From Ariolimax columbianus (taxonomy: Eukaryota > Mollusca > Gastropoda > Stylommatophora > Arionidae): a DNA stretch of 64,000 nt. Numbering within the stretch: position 1 is the first letter of the stretch; every line of letters starts with the position of its first letter. The stretch is taken from positions 33,682,119 to 33,746,118 of the forward strand of contig JAVGWX010000012.1 of the NCBI GenBank assembly GCA_036924085.1. Direction: 5' to 3'. Made by a program: the position numbers and the translations under genes. The notes beneath the pieces were generated by a model that saw only the letters and a program-made list of their open reading frames with translations, did no database searches and was not told the DNA's origin. Shown one piece after another: positions 25,301-30,791 of this stretch.

Positions 25301-28300
25301 ACTCCCACCTTGATCAGTTTGTTTTACCCGACCCTGATGTTACTCTTCATTCTCACCTTAACTCTTAAAGGCCATAATTTTATAACTAGTTTTGTCTGAA
25401 TTATTTTTTTCTATAAAAGAAGTCGCTTCATAAAACATGACTTTTCTTAATTATTTCACAAGTTAGACAAACATGTTATATATCAAATTAAAGAAAACTG
25501 AATGTACAGTAAGAATATGAAGATCATGTAGAATTTAATAAAATATTACAAGTAATTAGTAATAATTAATCGTCATTTTTTGTAATAAAAACTATTTTTC
25601 ACACACAAAAATGTCACCAATCCATGAATAACCACTGAAAGTTATAGCAGATTGGTCTAGTGTACTTCAGAATAACAGTAATCCACATATAAATAATATC
25701 TACAAGAAAATAATTTTCTGTAGCAGTCAAATGGAGTTGATGTTTCACTGAGTTGCAGGTCTCCATCACTCCACATGGTCGACCACATTTTGGCAGCAAT
25801 CTGAATCAGGTCTGAGTCAGTCAGTGGTGGTGAAATTTGGGACTGAAACCCATTAGTTATCATGTTCTCTCAAGTTTGCTTTAGAAATATTGAATCTTTG
25901 TTTTTCTGTTGATGGTATAGTCAAACTTTTTTGCCTTTTATCAGCCCTAGGTCCTGATTGTGACAACTACACCTCATCTTCAGTAGCAGATTCAGTAGGT
26001 TGAATAATATTATATTCTATGTCTGACTCTGATTCAACATCACAAAAATGTGAATCCTCGTCACTGAATTCATCTAGCGTACACAACTTCCTAACCTTTT
26101 CTACAGATAAAAACAACCTACTATTAGACAATCTTGAAGTGCTAGGTTCACTACACATTTTTGTGATCAGTTCAGTTCAGTTCATCCCATAACCCATCAA
26201 GTCGTTGGGGCACACATGAAGACACTCCCAAAATCCCATGCCATCCCTCTCTATCTGTCGCCGCCTGTGGTATCTCACCGGGATGAAGGCCTGACCACTC
26301 AGCGATGTTGTCCACCCATCTCTTCCTTGGACGTCCTCGCCCTCTCTTTCCCAGTACGGAAGCAAAGAGTACCGAGTTGGTAATTCCGTTGGACCTCGCG
26401 ACGTGCCCGCACCAGGCCATCTTTCGTCTTTTGATAGCTGTGAACAGATCTTCAAATGGACCAATAGCGTCTTCAACTCTCTGACATATTTCTACGTTTG
26501 TGACAGGATCTTTATATGTAACATTTAAGAGTTTTCTATAGCACCTCATTTCCATTGCATGTATTCTGCCCTGGATATCTGCTGTGATGGTCCAGGTCTC
26601 ACAGACATACATAAATATTGATAGCACCAAAGAGCGCATTAGTCTAACTTTTATGCCGAGGTGCTTGTCTTGCCATATAGGTTTCAGCCGAGTAAGTGCC
26701 GCTGTTGTTTGTGCTATTCTTGCAATTACCTCTGGCTTCGATCCCTCTTCACTGATCAATGATACCAGATATTTGAAACGTTTTACCACCTCAAGTTCCT
26801 GCCCATTTGCCTCTATTACAGATTTAAACCCTGCTATGTTATTGGTCATGAGCTTTGTTTTATCTGCATTTATTTCCATACCAAAACTCAGTGCCGCTCT
26901 ATCCAAGCTACCAATCAACTCCTGGAGTTCCCTTTCTGTGCCTGCCAATACATCAATATCATCAACAAATCGGAAGTTTGTGATAAGCCTGTCACCCATT
27001 TTAACCGTGCCAACATGCTCTTTTAAGTTCGCCTCCATTATTCTCTCCAACAATATATTGAAGAGTGTTCGGGAGAGTATACATCCCTGTCTCACACCCA
27101 CCGTCGTACGGAACCAATCGCCTAGCGTTCCCTCTACAGAGGTTTGTGATAAACAAAAAAAATTTGGCTGACTTGAAAGATGACAAATGTTTTCCAACTT
27201 TGAATTTCCACACAAATGCAAGTCGCTGCTTTTACAAAATGAAACATAAACGTAAGAGTCACTTCGCTCGCCATGTAATGTCAATTAAAATCTAGAAACA
27301 CTAAAAAAACAAAAAACAAATTTAGTTCAATGTGCTGTTAACGATATGAGTGTTTTTCTGGCATCAAGCGGACGCCAGGAAGAACGGTGACAGTGTTTGT
27401 ATGGCCTTTAAGGGTTAATCAATATGTTTCACCTGACCCTGATGTTACTCTTCACTCTCACCTTGATCATCATGTTTCACCTGACTCTGACATTGCACTT
27501 TGCTCCACAGCATCATCACGTAAAACCACTTCTACTGAAACTGCTACTGCAAATGTTTAGATACAGACTTCCTGTAATGGGGTTGGCTGTAACATGTGGC
27601 CCTTTGATTTACTTAGGGGATCAAGATGCTAAGCAGTGCATGAGCTGCAGTGGTCAGCGACCCATAGCTGACTGCTAGCGTCAGGGCCGGCGAACCATAG
27701 CTGCCAAGACCCTTCTACACCTCCACGCAGTGATCCTAGATAACAGGCTGCAAAAGGGCAGACTGGCTAAGGAGAAGGGATCAAAAAGGGAATGCTAACC
27801 CGGTACTCAAAAAATGCTTGCTGAAGTCGGATGTGTTGGACCGAAAGGTGCAAATATCGCAGTCAAGCTGTGAACTACGACACAACGCATTCCGTTCTTT
27901 GGGCTACATTCTGCTACTTAAGCCCTTTCAGGGTTTGGTAGTAGTAGATTGAGAACGAACAAAGAAGAAGAAGAAGAAGATTCACTTAGAGAGAGAGGTC
28001 AATGAATCAAATCATTCACCTTATATTCCTGTATCCATTTTGGTGTTCTACAGGCATCTTGAGTCCTTTCCTGCTATCTTCCCAAGATCTTTCTATACTC
28101 TTGTTCTTGACAGTCCTTGAAAGCCTAATTGCTTCAGTAGGTTATATACAGATGGAAACCTCTTCCATCCATTTCTACAGCTGACTTTAGCTATAAATCC
28201 TATGTACTTCAACTGTACTAATTCTCTGTATCTGGTCATTTTGGAAGTGTATAGTAGTAATTTAACCGTAATTCAATTTGGATTACCCTATTCAGCTTAA

Positions 28301-30762
28301 AATAGTTTTTGTTTCAGTTCTGCTCCATCTGTCATCTTAGTTCTTCGTGGGCCAGGCATTCTTAAGTATGTGTTCAGATGTCTGGACTCCTGTTCCACAT
28401 GGACATTCATTTGTTTGGGAGATTTTGAGTTGATGTAGGTGCCCCAGTCTACTGTGGCCCGTTCTCATGCAGAAAATTGCAGTTTGCTCGTGTCTTTGTA
28501 GCTGGTGGATTTGGTCTGGACTGTTACTTTCTCCCATTTCTTTCTCCCATTTTATTTTATACTGGCTGCGAATGATAGTTTCTCCTTATATTGCACTTTA
28601 TGGGTGTATTGTTCCATTTTTCCACCTACTTTGGATAATGCATCAGCTCTTTCATTTCCCATTGTTCCACAATGAGAGGGGAGCCACTAGAGTGTAATCT
28701 TTGAGATCTTTTGTATGGTTTTAAGCCCTGATTTTATGTGTTATGTCCTAATTTGTTGTGTTCTTTACTGATTTGAGTAGTGCTTTGCAGTCTGTGAAGA
28801 TTACATGTGTGTGAGCTTCCAATCTGACGACAATGTTTAGTGCTCGGAGAAGTGCCCTTGATTCTGCCCTCAGGCTAGAGACGGTTTTCCCTGTTGGAAA
28901 GGACATGAGTTATCTTTCCATTATTTTGTCTTATGAAGATGCTTCTACCACCATTTTGTGCCGCCACGTCTGCAGATCCAATTATGTACACATGTGTCCA
29001 TTCTTTGGGGCTGTATTTGCCTTCAATAATCTCTTGAGCCTTGGCTTTTAGGTGGGGGGTAGGGGTGGAAGGGCCTGATGATCTTTCTTTTCAATTCTGG
29101 GCACTTCTGTGTTAATTGAAATTTATCTAGATAGTGGTTTGGCTCCTCATAGCCTGCTAGTATTTCCATGTCTGTGCTTTTGCCTTGGAGGAGATCTTTG
29201 TGACAGCTATGTATTTGTTGTGATGTGTGTATGAAATTAGTCCTTTTCAATCTTTTTTTTTCTGGATTTTGGTGTTTAGCCTGCATGGGATGGTTTGGTC
29301 ACTCTGCGCTGTGCACGTGTACCTTCTCTTCTCGTCTATTATGCAGAAGTATGAGTTTGATGGGATTTTCCATTGTCTGGGTTGGGGTACTTTTTAATCC
29401 TCCTGTAAGTAATCAAAGGCCTGCGTTTTGTACTTTTGTTAGGTGGTCTGTATTTGTTTTGAAAGCCATATTCCAAAACTGGCCTGACTGACCCTGTATA
29501 GACATTTTTGAGAACGCGACTGGGCCTGCCAACTTCTTCATTAGGGAGAGTTTTCTTGTTGCTCTCTATTCTTTGGTGTTCATGTATGGCTTCCAGGTGA
29601 GCCTTTTGTCTAGCTTTACTTCAAGATATGTAGGGTTTTCTTCATAAGTGATTTCACTTTCCTGTAGTTTCAGTTTGAATGTTTCTTCCCGATTCCATGG
29701 AAATAAAACTGCGCCTTTACAAATTCTGCGTCATTCCAATCTCTCTGTTTGGCTTTCAAACTTGGATAGTTCTACAAAGAGACCAGACGAGTCTTGAAGT
29801 TGTCCATACATGTAGTGAGTCAGAGGCACATCCTTGGATTTCACTGGTGTGTGATCTGGTTACCAATACTGTGCTCGTCCAAAAAACACATCTCGAGAGT
29901 ACTGTTTCTATGATTAGCTGTCGCCACCTACCATGTAACGTTGCCAGCACCATCACAAATATCTTCTCTGGTCACTTGTGTAGACCATTTTAGAGATATG
30001 CTGCTCATCTAATCTAGGTTAAAATAGTACGGTTAACTTCATCATAATGATCTGGTATGATGGTAGTGAGTTAGGGATTTAGCCCTTATAATTATAGAAC
30101 CCACCTGGATTGAGGGGTGGGGGGGGAGGATACACAATTTGCCACCCCGTTCTTCTCCAGTGAGCTGAACACTTGAGAAAACTTTCAAATTGCATGCTGT
30201 GACAGGATGGAATGCCTGCATTGAGGTAAATGCCTCTAGACATCAGGTCAATTAATTGCAGAAGGCCAGTAAAACCACAGACAAATACTAGTATGGGTGT
30301 TTTCAAGATGTTCATGCTATACTGCTTGTTATAGCTACAGAAAGGGTAGAAAAGTCATAGGTAAACTCTAGTATGGATGTTATAAAGTTGTCCATGGTAT
30401 GCTGCCTGTTATAGCTACAGAAAAGCCACAGATAAACTCTATTATGGATATTAGCAAGTTATTCTGCCTGTTATTAGTTTGTGGTGGTAGCATAGATACT
30501 GCATATTTCTATTAGCTTCTTTAAATGAATAAATATACTTCTGACATTCCATTCATATAAGTTATTCATGTTGTGTTTCTTGCAGCCCGAGGAATTGAGA
30601 GATATTGTGGAATTGTCTTCCAAAATGGAGGAGCGCTATTGTCATTTTTTCGATGCCATCATTGTCAACGATGACCTGCATGCAGCCATTACAGAATTAT
30701 TGACAATTGCAGCAAAAATTGAAAAAGAAGACCAATGGATGCCTGTAGGGTGGGCATATTAA
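5483..30762 (+). CDS. MAGUK p55-family gene, 3' part (five exons encoding the GUK domain)
   Basis: Five exons (5483-5563, 9687-9780, 18785-18893, 22395-22532, 30586-30762) join in one frame across GT..AG introns to give about 199 residues ending in a stop. Order of landmarks: a degenerate P-loop (GPPGVGRN), the VPYTSRE and GKEYHF segment, [35 protein letters not shown], and a C-terminal QWMPVGWAY. This is the whole guanylate-kinase-like domain that ends MAGUK p55 proteins. In this family the domain is catalytically inactive and binds partner peptides at cell junctions and polarity complexes; here the P-loop Lys and Ser/Thr of true guanylate kinases are replaced by Arg-Asn, which fits. The PEELRDI segment recalls PALS1/MPP5, while FIEYGEY and the [10 protein letters not shown] segment recall MPP7, so I do not assign one paralog. 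L27, PDZ and SH3 exons are not visible and should lie upstream. Family call is confident; paralog is not. Confidence 0.93.
5551..6247 (+). repeat. 14-copy minisatellite seeded by exon end plus splice donor
   Basis: Units of 49-54 bp begin GAAGTTGTACCATGTAAGT and end GCTGGGATCAGCGTT. Unit starts are at 5551, 5601, 5651, 5705, 5755, 5805, 5854, 5903, 5952, 6002, 6052, 6102, 6152 and 6202. The first unit overlaps the last 13 nt of the GUK exon and its functional donor. Copies near the exon keep GTAAGT or a close variant; copies 6-8 have a 5' change but retain GTAAGT; copies 9-14 carry GTAAAT. Confidence 0.95.
6536..6896 (-). mobile_element. family-2 SINE-like element with target-site duplication
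   Basis: Minus strand, running from GGGATCAAGATGCTGAGCAG to GAGAACGAACAAAGCCAAG. It is flanked by ATTTAAATAGT at 6525-6535 and 6897-6907. The tail here is GCCAA-repeated rather than GAA-repeated, as also in the copies at 8308 and 54700. Confidence 0.85.
6908..7900. other. intron sequence with diverged repeat fragments
   Basis: The stretch around 7270-7350 (GATTGCTCCTCTAGAG..., GGGTTTCAAGATTGTGCTG) resembles 41195-41270. The stretch at 7580-7640 vaguely resembles the GTTGCCCAT end of family 4. No gene is supported; the open frames here lack splice or domain support. Confidence 0.4.
8308..8676 (+). mobile_element. family-2 SINE-like element with GCCAA tail
   Basis: It runs from GGGATCAAGATGCTGAGCAG to GAGAATGAATGAAAACAAGC. 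The same internal core (CTGACTGCTAGCGTCAGGGC, GCAAATATCGCAGTCAAGC) is present. It is immediately followed by a (TTC/TCTT)n tract. Confidence 0.82.
8677..8740. repeat. TTC/TCTT microsatellite
   Basis: Pyrimidine-rich simple repeat; it produces artificial Lys/Arg-rich or Ser-rich open frames. Confidence 0.9.
8885..9180 (-). pseudogene. LINE C-terminal relic with CxCG...HxxxC motif
   Basis: Minus-strand translation gives a segment beginning [18 protein letters not shown], then DTCDCGAI, a stop, and [16 protein letters not shown] Cys-Asp-Cys-Gly followed by Gly-His-x-x-x-Cys is typical of the C-terminal knuckle of non-LTR retrotransposon ORF2. It is interrupted by stops. The clade is not identifiable. 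Confidence 0.4.
9190..9345 (-). mobile_element. family-2 SINE-like element, 3' part only
   Basis: It shares the GAGAACAAGCGCAGAAGAAG end and the GCAATATTTACACC/TTCGGTC region (written on the plus strand) with family 2, then stops at about 9345. Confidence 0.65.
9687..9780 (+). CDS. MAGUK GUK exon 2 of 5 (GMP-binding-like subdomain)
   Basis: The acceptor is CTTCAACAG and the donor CAAAA|GTAAGA. The 94-nt exon opens by completing the Tyr codon of exon 1 and ends with two bases of a Lys codon. It encodes [18 protein letters not shown] and then [13 protein letters not shown]. The TSR and EYHF residues sit where the GMP-binding subdomain of guanylate kinases lies. Confidence 0.92.
9923..10010 (-). 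repeat. family-4 repeat, 3' end
   Basis: The minus strand shows CTGATGATGTTGCCATCATC then GCTTGCAATGGGCAACTAAC, matching the ends of the elements at 56604-56927 and 61640-62012. Confidence 0.6.
10030..10142 (+). pseudogene. RNase H fragment of a LINE
   Basis: Plus-strand residues [20 protein letters not shown] and [10 protein letters not shown] match the last conserved part of LINE RNase H domains (WVPSHC..GNE.AD.LAK). It abuts the 3' end of the opposite-strand LINE that begins at about 10146. Confidence 0.7.
10146..11238 (-). pseudogene. RNase H-type LINE, 3' half (RT part, RNase H, C-terminus)
   Basis: Read on the minus strand from 11238: [20 protein letters not shown] and DGITNKMLK (RT start), GYRPISLTS, then [16 protein letters not shown] (RT). 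An internal deletion follows, then [15 protein letters not shown] (RNase H end), the CMCGQ knuckle with EHILQDC, and a GAAGAAGAAG-rich tail near 10146. The catalytic FADD block of RT is missing. The element continues at 15106 after the CR1 insertion. It belongs with the copies at 37804-39673 and 41749-43322. Confidence 0.82.
11326..12835 (-). pseudogene. CR1 ORF2, reverse transcriptase part (degenerate)
   Basis: Blocks in order: [68 protein letters not shown], then a frame break. The catalytic block reads as GDDTKLC where the better copies have FADDTKLC. It continues with [16 protein letters not shown] and [18 protein letters not shown]. Compared with the copy at 20261 it lacks several residues around the GVIPLLKK region. 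The C-terminal end follows the LDAHSF ending of the intact copy at 62125. Confidence 0.85.
12853..14301 (-). pseudogene. CR1 ORF2, APE endonuclease part (frameshifted)
   Basis: The N-terminal portion (14301-14020) ends in [18 protein letters not shown], the usual start of the APE domain. A frameshift follows, and the frame 13920-12853 carries [19 protein letters not shown] (catalytic Asp/Asn block), [12 protein letters not shown] (SDH block), and then the basic linker with [13 protein letters not shown] and [10 protein letters not shown]. These are the standard blocks of the CR1/Jockey group endonuclease and linker. At least two frame breaks separate it from the RT part. Confidence 0.85.
14352..15092 (-). 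CDS. CR1 ORF1p with esterase (SGNH) domain
   Basis: This is an intact 246-residue frame. Residues 1-60 are basic and include a CRICRVEE motif. Roughly residues 50-95 form a Glu/Lys-rich coiled coil ([18 protein letters not shown]). From about 115 a [10 protein letters not shown] block carries the nucleophile Ser, followed by [14 protein letters not shown] and a C-terminal GMEFIDV. GDS and the GTNN block are characteristic of the SGNH hydrolase/esterase fold known in ORF1 proteins of CR1/L3 LINEs. It ends in TAA (14352-14354) about 50 nt before the ORF2 remnant. Whether the protein is made is unknown; the downstream ORF2 is dead. The esterase fold is inferred from motifs only. Confidence 0.8.
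   Translation of the reverse strand: MATKTRRNAAKKGQVRLCDLFGENVSITTMLENEGTVLCRICRVEERQAQMECNIRENEKRLEEIEKRQMEIEGKQVKMEEILKKLQSRCSQGSKGDLSEETVHRAESFGEKYAHIGEGSVFVVGDSMVREVGRHLSKQHMFERMDIGGAKIEDIEGRIKRLDDKGNSHVVVFAGTNNVKRDGTEIIMDKYKSLMRTLKEKKFRKVTIMGILDRADGSDYLDSKIIGINLRLQVMCADMGMEFIDV
15106..16380 (-). pseudogene. RNase H-type LINE, 5' half (APE endonuclease and linker)
   Basis: Minus strand: [15 protein letters not shown] near 16350 (endonuclease start), [38 protein letters not shown] (GDFN catalytic block), then a linker containing [16 protein letters not shown] before the CR1 junction. Stops and frameshifts are present. It is continuous in element order with 10146-11238 once the CR1 is removed. 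Confidence 0.82.
16381..16760 (-). other. possible ORF1 remnant of the RNase H-type LINE
   Basis: Sequence directly upstream of the endonuclease frame on the minus strand contains a Gly/Arg/Pro-rich open stretch ([20 protein letters not shown]) but no recognisable ORF1 knuckle. The assignment rests only on position. Confidence 0.3.
16770..17215. repeat. pair of related segments (GATGAGGTTGCTAGCCCC)
   Basis: 16772-16835 and 17130-17200 share ATGAGGTTGCTAGCCCC, GCACAAC/GCACAGCCATC and ACATGCATGGAAG/ACATGCTTGGAAG. Weaker relatives occur near 37765, 46245 and 48945. This is a diverged interspersed repeat of unknown class. Confidence 0.5.
17265..17660 (-). mobile_element. family-2 SINE-like element, diverged
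   Basis: On the minus strand it starts near the GGGATCATGACGCTGATCAG head, has a short internal duplication around GTCAGTGACCCATAGCTGAC, and ends in GAGAGCGAACAAAGAAGAAG. It is a typical family-2 core with substitutions. Confidence 0.75.
17700..18115 (+). pseudogene. RNase H-type LINE, C-terminal relic (diverged family)
   Basis: The frame from 17755 reads [15 protein letters not shown], equivalent to LRTGHNRLRYHLF elsewhere. A stop follows, then [17 protein letters not shown], which corresponds to the knuckle and EHLLQ block. Stop codons show it is dead. Confidence 0.55.
18175..18375 (-). mobile_element. old family-2 SINE relic
   Basis: Minus-strand order is the same as family 2 (CTGACTGCTAGC, CTGCCTCCAAGT, AAAAATATGAAGTGCTGAAA, TGTTGAGCTGAAA) but strongly diverged. 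Confidence 0.45.
18785..18893 (+). CDS. MAGUK GUK exon 3 of 5
   Basis: The acceptor is TTATCCACAG and the donor CACTCAG|GTACAT. The 109-nt exon completes the Lys codon and then reads 36 codons, beginning [18 protein letters not shown] and ending [11 protein letters not shown]. The [12 protein letters not shown] segment is one of the most conserved parts of MAGUK p55 GUK domains. A 55-56 bp tandem repeat starts 45 bp after the donor. Confidence 0.94.
18938..19215. repeat. five-copy 55-56 bp minisatellite
   Basis: The unit TCCAAGCTAACTGGTTATCT followed by ACAGGCCCAATTACCAAGAA and AAGTTCACATTCT repeats about five times, just inside the intron after GUK exon 3. Confidence 0.92.
19369..19410 (+). 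repeat. poly-G tract (30 G, A, 11 G)
   Basis: 42 bases with a single A interruption, followed by a G-rich stretch to about 19500. It could form G-quadruplex structures. Length may be unreliable in an assembly. Confidence 0.9.
19620..20020. other. GC-richer unassigned intron block
   Basis: This block (around GGAGGCGCGCCATTTTCCAC and AGGGCCTCACCATGAGGGCG) differs in composition from its AT-rich surroundings and is probably another transposable element. I cannot classify it. Confidence 0.35.
20030..20225 (-). mobile_element. possible tRNA-derived SINE
   Basis: On the minus strand, TGTGGCCGAGTAGCTATGAT resembles box A, and GGCTCAAACCCTAG, about 45 bp on, resembles box B. The plus-strand side begins with a poly-G run (20023-20035). 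A single copy in this window, so moderate to low confidence. Confidence 0.45.
20252..21870 (+). mobile_element. CR1-type LINE, 5'-truncated (RT to 3' end)
   Basis: It starts within ORF2 just before the Met-Asp-Thr-Ala-Gly stretch and ends in (TTAAG)n at about 21855-21870. Two long RT frames (20261-20779 and 20855-21598) are separated by a stop, so the copy is inactive. It is nearly identical in protein to the copies at 36366 and 62036, which suggests recent activity of this family. Confidence 0.9.
20261..21598 (+). pseudogene. CR1 ORF2 reverse transcriptase (two frames)
   Basis: Frame 1 carries [65 protein letters not shown] and [19 protein letters not shown], and then hits TGA. The same frame resumes with [16 protein letters not shown], the catalytic [11 protein letters not shown] and the thumb block [17 protein letters not shown] second stop after DYNKFF cuts off the last ~50 residues that the copy at 62125 retains. 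Confidence 0.87.
21962..22330 (+). mobile_element. family-3 SINE with tRNA-like head
   Basis: A box B-like GGTTCGAATCATG follows a tRNA-like stretch (GGGGACTCAGTGATCTTGAG). The 3' part (CTTCCCCAGGCCTAGTAAGC, TAGCTTTCGGCTACCTGGCA, GCCTGTTTGAATAG) is shared with 34130-34645 and 37098-37620. It ends 65 bp before GUK exon 4. Confidence 0.65.
22395..22532 (+). CDS. MAGUK GUK exon 4 of 5 (lid region)
   Basis: The acceptor is TTCAACAG and the donor CTTTCA|GTGAGT; the 138-nt exon is phase 0 on both sides (46 codons). It begins [20 protein letters not shown], continues [16 protein letters not shown], and ends in a Thr/Pro/Ser-rich stretch. [11 protein letters not shown] matches the core strand after the GMP-binding lobe, and the basic, variable stretch corresponds to the lid, whose length differs among p55 paralogs. 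Confidence 0.92.
22780..23228. repeat. 53-bp minisatellite (CATACCCTCTGTCTGTATCA type)
   Basis: About nine units: CATACCCTCTGTCTGTATCA, CAGACTTTGTCCCTCTATCC, ACAGCCATCACAT. One unit is shorter. Long frames through it are repeat artefacts. Confidence 0.93.
23297..23400 (-). repeat. family-5 short repeat, 3' end
   Basis: Minus strand: AGGGCACATAAAAAAGTAAT then CATTGTGGGCATTGAACAAC and AACAACAAC. It matches 23860-23935 and 290-480. Confidence 0.6.
23640..23935 (+). repeat. family-5 short repeat, longest copy
   Basis: It runs from GGTCAAGATCCTCACCTCGG through CAAGCACACTTGGG-like sequence (AAGCACACTTGGGATGTGAG) to GGGCACATAAAAGAGTAATC and CATTGAACAGCAACAA. It gives the order of the pieces seen separately at 4520, 244 and 23297. 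Confidence 0.55.
24020..25357. repeat. 47-bp satellite with a 94-bp higher-order block
   Basis: About 28 units of the type TTCACCTGACCCTGATGTTA, CTCTTCACTCCCACATTGAC, CAATATG. Between about 24490 and 24815 the array is a 94-bp dimer (TCTCCCTCACCTTGATCAGT alternating with CACTCCCACCTTGATCAGTT) repeated more than three times with near identity. The array continues at 27415-27490 on the other side of the piggyBac-like insertion. 47 is not a multiple of 3, so long frames arise by cycling through all three frames. Confidence 0.95.
25967..26158 (-). pseudogene. N-terminal remnant of piggyBac-type transposase
   Basis: The frame starts [20 protein letters not shown] and contains [18 protein letters not shown], ending in TESATEDEV before a stop. 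An acidic, low-complexity N-terminus is usual for piggyBac transposases, and its place inside TTAA-flanked ends supports the reading. The start codon lies a few bases from the RTE-LINE insertion site. No catalytic domain follows; downstream minus-strand sequence to 25614 has only short frames. Confidence 0.55.
26168..27142 (-). mobile_element. RTE-type LINE fragment inserted in the piggyBac-like element
   Basis: It is flanked by 8-bp direct repeats TTTGTGAT (26160-26167 and 27143-27150) and ends on its 3' side in a TGAAC repeat tail (plus strand GTTCAGTTCAGTTCA). It is 5'-truncated in the RT domain. Short tandem-repeat 3' tails are usual for RTE-clade elements. The same family is seen at 50088-51883 and 33850-34130. 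Confidence 0.85.
26172..27140 (-). pseudogene. RTE-type ORF2 C-terminal half (RT fingers/palm end and tail)
   Basis: An open frame of about 320 codons in the element: [19 protein letters not shown], then [12 protein letters not shown] (catalytic FADD changed to FVDD), [67 protein letters not shown] and [16 protein letters not shown]. The frame is open but starts in the middle of RT because of 5' truncation. The changed FADD residue and missing endonuclease mean it is not functional. Confidence 0.85.
27419..27490. repeat. 47-bp satellite, continuation after the piggyBac-like element
   Basis: TCAATATGTTTCACCTGACC, CTGATGTTACTCTTCACTCT and CACCTTGATCATCATG continue the array interrupted at 25357. 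Confidence 0.9.
27617..27978 (+). mobile_element. family-2 SINE-like element with target-site duplication
   Basis: GGGATCAAGATGCTAAGCAG to GAGAACGAACAAAGAAGAAG with a GAA tail. It is flanked by GATTTACTTAG (27606-27616) and GATTCACTTAG (27979-27989), an imperfect 11-bp target-site duplication. One of the better preserved copies. Confidence 0.85.
28300..29720 (-). pseudogene. RNase H-type LINE relic (thumb, RNase H, C-terminus)
   Basis: Minus strand. Near 29500: [20 protein letters not shown], then [19 protein letters not shown]. Near 28860: [19 protein letters not shown] (RNase H). Then 28337-28537: [32 protein letters not shown]. The order and motifs match the copy at 37804-39673, with many stops, so it is an old copy. 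Confidence 0.72.
29730..30585. other. last MAGUK intron, 3' part, unassigned
   Basis: A short direct repeat is visible (ACTCTAGTATGGATGTTATA near 30365, with similar pieces near 30290 and 30435). Otherwise I see nothing before the acceptor of exon 5. Confidence 0.5.
30586..30762 (+). CDS. MAGUK GUK exon 5 of 5 (terminal exon with stop)
   Basis: The acceptor is TTTCTTGCAG after a pyrimidine-rich stretch. The 177-nt exon is phase 0 and reads 58 codons plus TAA. It begins [19 protein letters not shown], continues [19 protein letters not shown], and ends [12 protein letters not shown]. The [11 protein letters not shown] strand and the Trp-x-Pro-x-x-Trp ending are typical of the extreme C-terminus of p55-type MAGUKs, so the protein end is complete. 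Confidence 0.94.
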   Translation, partial: PEELRDIVELSSKMEERYCHFFDAIIVNDDLHAAITELLTIAAKIEKEDQWMPVGWAY

Positions 30763-30785
30763 TCTCAGAACTTTCATGTGAATTT

Positions 30786-30791
30786 AATAAA
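30786..30791 (+). promoter_or_regulatory. candidate polyadenylation signal of the MAGUK gene
   Basis: A canonical AATAAA lies 24 bp after the TAA stop. If it is used, the 3' UTR would be only about 40-60 nt, so it may instead be a proximal or unused site; the following 1.4 kb is AT-rich with other weaker matches. Confidence 0.45.

Larger units (their letters stand above)
25358..27418 (-). mobile_element. piggyBac-like DNA transposon, non-autonomous, in the 47-bp satellite
   Basis: It is bounded by TTAA at 25358-25361 and 27415-27418, with inverted ends: the left reads TTAACTCTTAAAGGCCATA, and the right, reverse-complemented, reads TTAACCCTTAAAGGCCATA. TTAA target duplication and CCCTT-type ends are hallmarks of piggyBac. 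Removing it rejoins CACC-TTAA-TCAATATGTTTCACC, the normal satellite unit. A minus-strand 63-residue frame (25967-26158) looks like the acidic N-terminus of a piggyBac transposase; the DDD catalytic core is absent, so it is internally deleted. Confidence 0.88.

Noticed and set aside
22780..25357. CRISPR-like arrays
   Set aside because: Units are contiguous without unique spacers, no cas-like genes exist, and the context is an animal genome.
24193..25399. Open frames of 62-217 codons with repeated [16 protein letters not shown] or [16 protein letters not shown]
   Set aside because: A 47-bp satellite cycles through three frames, so two overlapping frames are open at once; this is an artefact of the repeat.
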